A DNA stretch of 64,000 nucleotides from Dryomyza anilis. Lineage: Eukaryota; Arthropoda; Insecta; Diptera; Dryomyzidae. Within the stretch, counting starts at the first letter, position 1. The number at the start of each line of letters is the position of its first letter. The position numbers and the translations under genes were made by a program. The stretch lies in contig OX638130.1 in NCBI GenBank assembly GCA_951804985.1, forward strand, positions 119,797,593-119,861,592. The letters are read 5' to 3'. The notes below the pieces were generated by a model, which was given only the letters and a program-made list of their open reading frames with translations, was not told where the DNA came from and did no database searches. Positions 58,028-64,000 of this stretch are shown here, piece after piece.

Positions 58028-59690
58028 AAAACATACCATAAAAGAAGGAATTAAACGAACAATATGACCAAATGGACATACTAGAAAATAGTAATGTGTA
58101 GTTGCAGATAAATAACGAATTTTATTAGTATAAATATTTTATAGAGCGTTACTTCTTTTAAAATATGAATGCTCCGAACAATAGAGCACACATTCCTCAA
58201 ACAGCATCCTATCACTTGAAAGCATTTAAGCATGGCTTTTGTTGTTAGCTTTATCGCCTTTATCATTACCACCATCATCATCAACATCACTCTCAGTATC
58301 ATGCTCTGCGTCATTATTTTGTCATCCTGTTTCTTTTACTGATTATCTCATCATGTTAAGCCTCAAGTTTACATGCTGCGCCGCACTGCGCACAGCACTC
58401 CTTACAATGTCCTTTAGCATATATGCGCCAAGTGGCAGCACAAAAAACAGAATACAAAAACGCAAAAACGAAAAAATAAAAACGCCACCTAACAACCAGA
58501 AATCCTGCCAAAGGACTTTAAGTACGCATGCAGGATAAGTAAATGAAGGAGCGCGTTGGCACTAACTACAGCAAAAGTACAATGTAAACTTGCGAGGTTG
58601 TGAAAAATTTCCGGTTTTGCAGCTCTTTTGAGGATTTCTTTTTAATTCAATTTTTTTTTATTTATTATAAAGCAGTATAAAGCAAAAATTGTTATCATTT
58701 AATTCAAAAAAATGTATTTTGTACTGTTGAAAACTACATTTTTTTATCTAGGAAATTAAACTATTCATTAACGCTGCATCACACGCCTTTGAAACCTTCT
58801 GAACTTTTCCGAAAAATGCCGCAACAATCCAAAGTGGTTTTCAGCACATAAATCGTCGTGGCCACATCTTCGTCTCGTTTTCTTAGTTTTAATTTGCAGC
58901 CACTTGCACAAAGCTTATTTTAAATTTACGCAGACTTAAAAACCCACAGCCGCAGACTCTCAGTCTTTCAGTACTTTAGACCATAGACTGGAGACCGTAG
59001 ACCGTAGACCGCCTACTCAAAGCCAAAAAACCCCGTTTTATGCCATTCCGAGAGCGCCTTAACTCAAAAGGCAAATTCAACAAAGTGCCGTGTTTGCTGT
59101 CCACTTCAGTCTTCAAGCCAGCTTTTCTTTGGCTTGGCTTCTTTCTTTTTGGTTTTGTGTTTTGTATTTTCTTCCTTTTTTTTTTGGCTTTTACAGCAAC
59201 AAAGGTCAACGTACTGTCACTCTAATTCAGCAGCTCCCAGTGCTGCTCCGCCCACAACTCGCACTTGTTCAAAAAATGTTGGGTCGACGATTTCATTAAG
59301 TGTTGGCTTTAGGTCTCTGTCCACAACTTTAATTAATTGTTTATAGTATGTTTTGCGAGAGCAGTAGTAGGTAGAAGATGGACCTGTAGAAGACGTTGAT
59401 GTTTTGTCTAATTAAATTAACTCAACAAATGTAGACAGTTATTTTTCGAATGATAATCATTTACATTTTAATTAATAAAAGGATTCCTATATCAGTTATG
59501 CAGACGTCTACCAAGTAGTCAGCGGGATCGAACGTAATGTGCATAAAATATAAACTAAGTAATACATTATAAATCTGATTATCTTCTTTTTTACATACCA
59601 TTGCAAAAGTTCAGGTTCAATGTAAAAATGTTCAGTAGCACATTTTGATAGATAGTTATGATTCGTTCAATTTATAATTGGTCTAAACTG
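58028..59690. other. Non-repeat stretch
   Basis: 58230-59350 has normal complexity with few repeats. Short overlapping frames on both strands (58239-58538, 58976-59346) have biased composition and no recognised domain. No splice-consistent gene could be built. gtagaccgtagaccg is a short local repeat at about 58995. Confidence 0.38.
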
Positions 59691-59699
59691 AAATGATGA

Positions 59700-59948
59700 A
59701 TTTTTATAGCAACCACCATTTTCATCATATTAAAAATATCATTCATAGAATTAAATTCGTATTTTTGATATACGCATGTGTGGTGTCTTAAGTATTTGTT
59801 CATTAATGTGATGAAACTTAGTATTTACATACACTTACTAAAATTGAAGAACACTTTTTTTAGCAAATTTGTGATTAATTCGTAACATTGATGTTTTGTA
59901 TTATGAATTCTATACAGTAAGTTATGGTTTGAAGTTTTGTTTTCTATG
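59700..59948 (-). mobile_element. MITE family B, diverged terminal fragment
   Basis: It reads like the reverse complement of the family B left end (gaagaacacttttttta, cgtaacattgatgttttgta, ttatggtttgaag) and closes with gttttctatgta. Diverged and short. Confidence 0.55.
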
Positions 59949-59954
59949 TACGAT

Positions 59955-60676
59955 CCCAGCAGGAAATGTCATTATTGACGACAAGGTCATCAATGATGAA
60001 TCGAGGACATTAGAAAATTTGTCATTGATGAATATGTCTACAACAATTTCATAAATGATATTGCATTAAAGACGTCATACCCCATATGTCATATATACAT
60101 ATATCAATGACATTGTGAAAATCTGTTATCTATGAAATGTTATTGATGACGTCATTGATGAAAATTAACGTTCACAACACATGCTCCTAAAGGTATGCAG
60201 CATTTATGTGAAATGCAATGTGAAATGCATACAACATAATTCTAGGGGCAGCATTTACGCGTAAAACTGAAAATTTGCGTTCGATGTCACCTTGCCACAT
60301 TATTCATAGGCCTAATTTGCGGGACCAATTTTTATAAAAGCGGGATAATTAGCGGTAGTTATGTTGATAGATGATGGTGGTTTTAGTAAAGTACGTTATT
60401 GACATTAGCAAATACACATACCATTCCAACCGAGAACAGACGAAAATATTAAATTTTTAAGATAAATAAAAAAAATATATAATTTAAAAATATAAATAAA
60501 ATAATAATAAAAAAAAAAAAATAAATATGAATGCCCATCATTTGTGACTTTATTGATGAATGACGTGGATGACATCGTTAATGCTACATCATGCATGAAT
60601 CAGTGGACATTTGTATGAAAATGTCATCAATGCTTTGCAGGGCGAAAATGCTATCGGTCATCGATGTTTCTGACCT
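59955..60676. repeat. Block rich in atgtcat/tcatcaatga motifs
   Basis: Variants of gtcattgatga and catcaatgatg recur at both ends (59965-60180 and 60535-60660) in opposite orientation, with a less repetitive core. The block starts ccagcaggaaatgtc and ends gaaacatcgatgacc on the reverse strand. It is probably another TIR-type element, with weak terminal matching. Confidence 0.45.
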
Positions 60677-61100
60677 GCCCTAGTAGAAATTTTGGTAGGG
60701 TCATGAAGTGATCATGTCATTATTTGAGGTGATCGGGATATGACGAGGCCCATAATGTTCTTGTAACGCAGTGTCCTGATCATGTATTGACCTCAGGCCA
60801 TGATCATGTACTGATCGGGCAATTCCCCATTTTAATATTTACCCGACAATGGTCTTGTCTGAGCCCGAGCATAATAGGGTTTCTCTCATTAATCTCGATC
60901 ATTGCCTGATACTAATTTCGTTATGAGGAACAAATAGTTTAGCTATGATCGGGAACATTGACTGTTTAGATAATGTAAACCCTGCTATGGTAAGCATGAT
61001 AAGGGCATGCAAAAGCAATGATCATATTTTCTCTAATAGGGCTTACCCAACGAAAACCCCATCATTTCCCGATGGCGCATCGGCCAAATTTCTACTGGGC
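60677..61100. mobile_element. 424-bp TIR element inserted at the edge of MITE B
   Basis: The termini are gccctagtagaaattttgg and ccaaatttctactgggc, an 18-bp inverted pair with one or two differences. The interior is rich in tgatcgggaa/atgatc motifs and richer in G/C than its neighbours. Immediately to the right, family B begins about 60 bp inside its normal left end (attcatagtatttatgac, atcaatg), so this element has replaced or cut the MITE B terminus. No coding capacity. Confidence 0.72.
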
Positions 61101-61808
61101 ATTCATAGTATTTATGACATCAATGTTATGAATGCGATCATAAATATGATGAACGCTAGGTAACTGAGGAAAAAGTGTTCTTCAATATATTAAATTGTTC
61201 ATACTAATGAACAGACACATAAATTACACCATATATGTACATCATATTGAGGAATGCTGTTCATCAAACCAAATTTCAAGCAAAATATTTATTTTTCATT
61301 CATTTTTGCCATACTTCTCAGTTCTCAAGTAGTTCTTGTATGGCCGTTCTTATGTAATGCTTGCTCGACATTCATAAATTAGTAAAATGTTTTGTAATAT
61401 ATTTATTATAATTACAACTTTTTATTAATAAAAGTTATTATTTATAAAAAATATATTAAAAAAAAAATTGTTTAAAAACTATTTTTTTTTAATTTTTTCG
61501 GACAAAAATTATTTTTTTGAAAAACCTTTTTTGTTTGAAATTTTTGTAACACATATTTTTTTAGGAACATAACTTAGAATAATTTTCAAAAAATATTTTT
61601 TTTTTTGTAAATAGATATATATGATTATATTCATCAATATGACGATTTAAATTCATTGTATTGAACATTTTTTCATATATATAATGAATGCATTCATCAA
61701 TAAGTCATTTAATGAACGGTAGTATCAATATTATGAATTTGGTAGTTGGCGAAAAAATTAATAATATTTATGAATAAATTCATCACATTGATGAATTCTT
61801 TTTTGTGT
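61101..61808 (+). mobile_element. MITE family B, left-truncated copy
   Basis: It contains gacatcaatgttatgaatgc, gaggaaaaagtgttcttc, gctgttcatcaaacc, tgaacggtagtatcaa and the right end attcatcacattgatgaatt, cttttttgtgtag. It is most like the 47.9-kb copy (shared cttctcagttctcaagt, ctcgacattcataaattag). Confidence 0.75.
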
Positions 61809-61858
61809 AGGTGTTTCGAAAGAAGTGCTTTTTTTAATTTTCAGATAAATTGTCTAGT

Positions 61859-62192
61859 GAAGGGTTTTTCAATAAAAGCGCTACAAAAGTTTTTTTCAAG
61901 GGTTTTTCAACAGGAACGCTACAAAAGTTGAGCGACAAAGACAGCAAACGACGCCATATTTCTTGCCGCTCTTTTGACATTTCTCTTCAGTAAGGTTTGC
62001 CATTTCATGGTGAAAAGATATACGAGCCAACAACGAGTCGAAATTATTAAAATTTACTACCGAAATTCATTCCATCATGAAATGGCAAACTTTACTCAAG
62101 AGAAATGTCAAAAGAGCGGCAAGAAATATGGCGTCGTTTGCTGTCCCTGTCATTCTACTTTTGTAGCGTCCCTGTTAAAAAATCCTTTATAA
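61859..62192 (+). mobile_element. Mariner-like derivative retaining a transposase N-terminus
   Basis: The left end is aagggtttttcaataaaag and the right end gtccctgttaaaaaatcctt. The left terminus is partly duplicated (a second caagggtttttcaacagg at 61898). Long subterminal arms (caaacgacgccatatttctt, gccgctcttttgacat / atgtcaaaagagcggcaag, aaatatggcgtcgtttgc) pair. An ATG at 62007 opens MVKRYTSQQRVEIIKIYYRN, which resembles the start of helix-turn-helix transposases of insect mariner-related elements. It then runs directly into the right arm. The coding region has therefore been lost by internal deletion. Confidence 0.72.
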
Positions 62193-62520
62193 ATTAGCTT
62201 TATGTATTCAATTGATACCAGTTAACTTACATTTTTTAGCGACAGGAAATTTTATTTTCATGTTAGTTATTTTTAGAATAACAACATTCGAATGGCAATT
62301 TTTTTGATGGTGCCTAATGAAATTGATGAATTTGTTTCAATTCTGTCAGAAATATCACAGCTTTAAAAACATAGAGTTATTTACAAATTATTTAGATCGT
62401 CTTTGAAGCAACCTTCTATCAAACATCCGTCAAATACGATAAATATTGCTAGCAACCATCTTTCAAATTTGCGATTACGTATAGCAACGATCAATGGAAC
62501 ATCTTAGAAACAGAAATATA
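62193..62520. other. Spacer
   Basis: No recognisable feature between the mariner-like derivative and MITE A copy 3. Confidence 0.4.
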
Positions 62521-62846
62521 CCCAGTATGTCAGAAATCGTTACGAGATCAATGCGAGAAAAAGGAAAAATTACACGATATCGGACACTTTCTCGTACCGT
62601 TATCGAGAGAAATTTTTTGAAATCGGAACGATATCGATGATAAAATTATCAAAGATCGATATTGCTTCGTAAAATATTAAGATATCGATGCGATAAATGT
62701 TTATATATATTATCTTGTCAATGAATTGGAATGTACGAGCAATTATAATAATTATAATCGAAAAAGAAACGAGATTGAACTTTTTTCTCGAAGTTAGTCG
62801 ATAAAAAATCGAGGTATCGGATGTCTCCGAGACATGCCAGACTAGT
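62521..62846. mobile_element. MITE family A, copy 3
   Basis: It begins cccagtatgtcagaaatcg and contains acgagatcaatgcgag, tttctcgtaccgttatcgag, gatatcgatgcgataaatg and tgtctccgagacatgcc, with the right end agactagt diverged from agactggg. It lacks the segment around ggatctacatgg present in copy 1, which explains its shorter length. Confidence 0.75.
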
Positions 62847-64000
62847 TGTGGAATATTTGAAAAAGGTACTCCATTAGAATTCGCGTAGTATTTTTTATTG
62901 AATTGAAATAAAAGGAATTAAATGTATTTTTATTTATTTTAGAATTAAAACAGTATCATGGTTATACAACGCCATCGTCTTTATAAATGCTTCGAAGGTA
63001 AAATGGTACAACGACTTGAGACTTCTTCGAAGAAAAAGAAAGTCCGACCGGCCGCCATTTTCCTTTGTTATATTAGTCAAGTATCAAAAAACTCAACAGT
63101 TTTGCTTCAAATGGTCAATAACTCAGGATGTTTGCTATCAGTCAACTGTAAATATCTCAATTTTCATCTGATGTTGTAGCAAACATCTCGTGACTATCTG
63201 CATATATGTCATATTTAAAAAATATTAATAGTTTTACTGCAACTTTATTGAAACTAATATGCTACAAGGCGTAAACAGATAGTTGCAGCAATACTTTCAT
63301 AAAATTCTTGTTTTCTTAGTGTAGCATAATACTCTCAAAATATTCAGTTGATTAAATGTTGAAGTTACTTTTTAATTATTCATTTTAGTTGGTACAATCA
63401 AAACGAATAGGTTGTTGTCTTCGACAAACTACAATTTCGTATGTGTCTCTACTACTATTTGCTATGGCAACCGATTACGTCAGTTAAATAAAGTCTATAA
63501 TAGCTGATTTTTCTGAATAACTAACATTTATAAGATTTATTTATACTTTAATGTATTATTAACTCATGGAGTGTGTGCGTAACAACTTTTGCATCTAAGC
63601 CATCATAACTTTGTCGGCTAATTATAATAATTTGTGAACTTCAACAGCAGTCACCACAACCGCAAATATGTTTTCAAAGGAAATGACGCAGCACGTGACT
63701 TGGTCAAAATTTAAATTGCACGCGCTGCACTCTTCGGGCTGCGGGCCGCATTTAATGCGATGCGCTCAGTCAGCAACATCAGTGACAGAGCAGCAGTCAT
63801 CACAATGATATTGGTTTTTGCACACCGCATCCGTCCGTTGCAAATGCGATTATTTCCGCAAAGGAAGCCTCAAATTTTCAAAATGAAATAATAGCGCACA
63901 TGGTTGCTTGATTTTGGGCACAGCAACATGTTGTTGGTTGTGCTGTTATTGTTGATGTTTGTAGGAAATGTTGCTGGTCGGTAAACATAGTGCTTTGTTT
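62847..64000. other. Terminal stretch without a supported gene
   Basis: 62850-63600 is AT-rich; a 73-codon + frame at 62958-63179 with a lysine-rich patch (SSKKKKVRP) has no further support. 63640-64000 is G/C-richer and complex (cgcgctgcactcttcgggct, gcgggccgcatttaatg), similar in character to 15650-16300. It could be regulatory or lie close to a gene beyond the window. Confidence 0.35.

Noticed and set aside
58976..59346. Overlapping ORFs on both strands as a small gene
   Set aside because: Four overlapping frames over the same bases, all composition-driven (Lys-rich one way, Phe-rich the other); no domain or splice support.

Overview
This is AT-rich eukaryotic DNA, most likely from a higher fly (Brachycera), probably a species with a large, repeat-rich genome. 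The evidence is a spliced insect-type leucine-rich-repeat (LRR) receptor gene with canonical GT-AG introns and a His/Gln-rich tail, (GTCY)n tracts inside dispersed repeats, TGC/TTG trinucleotide-rich islands, and many MITEs, SINEs and satellites. The species cannot be fixed from sequence alone. There are no operons, prokaryotic genes or CRISPR arrays.

Region 1 (1-7622, + strand) holds the only protein-coding gene I can support. It is the 3' part of a large cell-surface LRR protein in three exons (245-3155, 4698-4999, 6573-7622), which join in frame to about 1420 codons. It has about 40 LRRs, an LRRCT cap, one fibronectin-III-like domain, one transmembrane helix and a low-complexity cytoplasmic tail. 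The signal peptide and N-terminal cap lie upstream of the window. Both complete introns contain tandem repeats: about 380-bp units in the first and an 11-bp minisatellite in the second.

Region 2 (7.6-33 kb) has no supported gene. It is a layered deposit of mobile elements: a tRNA-derived SINE family, several terminal-inverted-repeat (TIR) element families, remnants of a non-LTR retrotransposon ORF2, and a retroelement-like promoter at 13.56-14.0 kb with GAA triplets at exactly 10-bp spacing just upstream of a TATA box, as in a heat-shock element. At 19.9-23.5 kb an old repeat carries a 2600-bp TIR element, which itself contains a SINE and a further TIR element.

Region 3 (33-44 kb) is dominated by a 5.9-kb satellite of a 19-bp dyad-symmetric unit (about 310 copies) with higher-order structure. 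A smaller array at 43.2-43.9 kb shares the same unusual variants.

Region 4 (44-64 kb) holds degenerate tandem repeats, trinucleotide-rich islands, a second 11-bp satellite (53.1-54.2 kb), a 360-bp tandem duplication related to the 13.7-kb promoter element, an inverted pair of (GTCY)n-bearing elements and more MITEs. Between the repeats are more complex, apparently unique islands (for example 31.5-33, 51.6-53, 54.5-55.4, 58.2-59.4 and 63.6-64 kb). These could be intergenic or long-intron DNA and may hold regulatory sequence, but I cannot show coding function there.
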